64,000 nucleotides of DNA, taken from positions 1 to 64,000 of the forward strand of contig NZ_BAEO01000056.1 in the NCBI RefSeq assembly GCF_000314995.1, given 5' to 3'. The stretch comes from Paraglaciecola arctica BSs20135. Lineage in GTDB: Bacteria; Pseudomonadota; Gammaproteobacteria; Enterobacterales; Alteromonadaceae. The notes under the pieces are model-generated. The model saw nothing but the letters and a program-made list of their open reading frames with translations. It ran no database searches and had not been told where the DNA came from. Shown here one piece after another: positions 63,898 to 64,000 of this stretch. A program made the translations under genes and the position numbers. The number at the start of each line of letters is the position of its first letter. The first letter of the stretch is position 1.

Positions 63898-64000
63898 GGA
63901 TTAAGGAGCCCCTCGCTTCTGTCAATTATATCGACAAAATTCAATAAACGTTTAGCTAATACCATTCAATATAAATAAGTGGCTTCTAATAATGGGCTCA

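Overview
The window looks like the chromosome of a marine gammaproteobacterium of the order Alteromonadales (Glaciecola/Paraglaciecola/Alteromonas-like). This rests on gene content seen in the sequence: a polar-type flagellar cluster with flgP, flgT, cheV, cheR and motY, several flagellin genes, an Fe-SOD, a VF530-type protein and moderately AT-rich DNA. The genus is inference. No transposase, integrase, rRNA gene or CRISPR array was seen.

Positions 1-24,458 (minus strand) are a surface-glycan island next to the flagellar filament genes. From right to left: the complete pseudaminic acid pathway (pseB, pseC, pseF, a GT9-like transferase, pseI, pseG, pseH-like); then an acyl carrier protein, an acyl-adenylate ligase and a short-chain reductase; two LicD-family proteins; a capsule-type GT-B protein; two GT2 transferases; a CDP-6-deoxysugar branch (rfbF, rfbG, an RmlC-type epimerase, a C-methyltransferase, a perosamine-synthase-like aminotransferase, a formyltransferase); a CmcI-type methyltransferase; a TagF-like protein; and a partial methyltransferase at the left edge. 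Together these could build a nonulosonic-acid-based glycan with acylated, methylated, formylated and perhaps phosphodiester-bearing parts, probably on flagellin.

Positions 24,539-32,654 hold fliT, fliS, fliD, flaG and four flagellin genes in two sequence classes. Long intergenic regions between them carry sigma-28 and sigma-54 promoter matches, repeated hairpins and terminators on both strands, with two candidate small RNAs on the opposite strand. A sialidase-like beta-propeller gene (plus strand) separates the flagellins from flgL.

Positions 33,906-50,685 are the rod, hook, ring and junction genes flgLKJIHGFEDCB (minus strand, sigma-54 promoters before flgB and flgF), then cheR, cheV, flgA, flgM (near-perfect sigma-28 promoter), flgN, flgP and flgT.

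Positions 50,745-64,000 are general genes: tRNA-Arg(CCU), a coiled-coil membrane protein, grxD, sodB, a VF530-family protein, an Old Yellow Enzyme homologue, an M16 protease, an unsaturated fatty-acid oxidation pair (fadH plus a dienoyl-CoA isomerase) with a divergent TetR regulator, an alpha/beta hydrolase, a Trp-rich small protein and motY.
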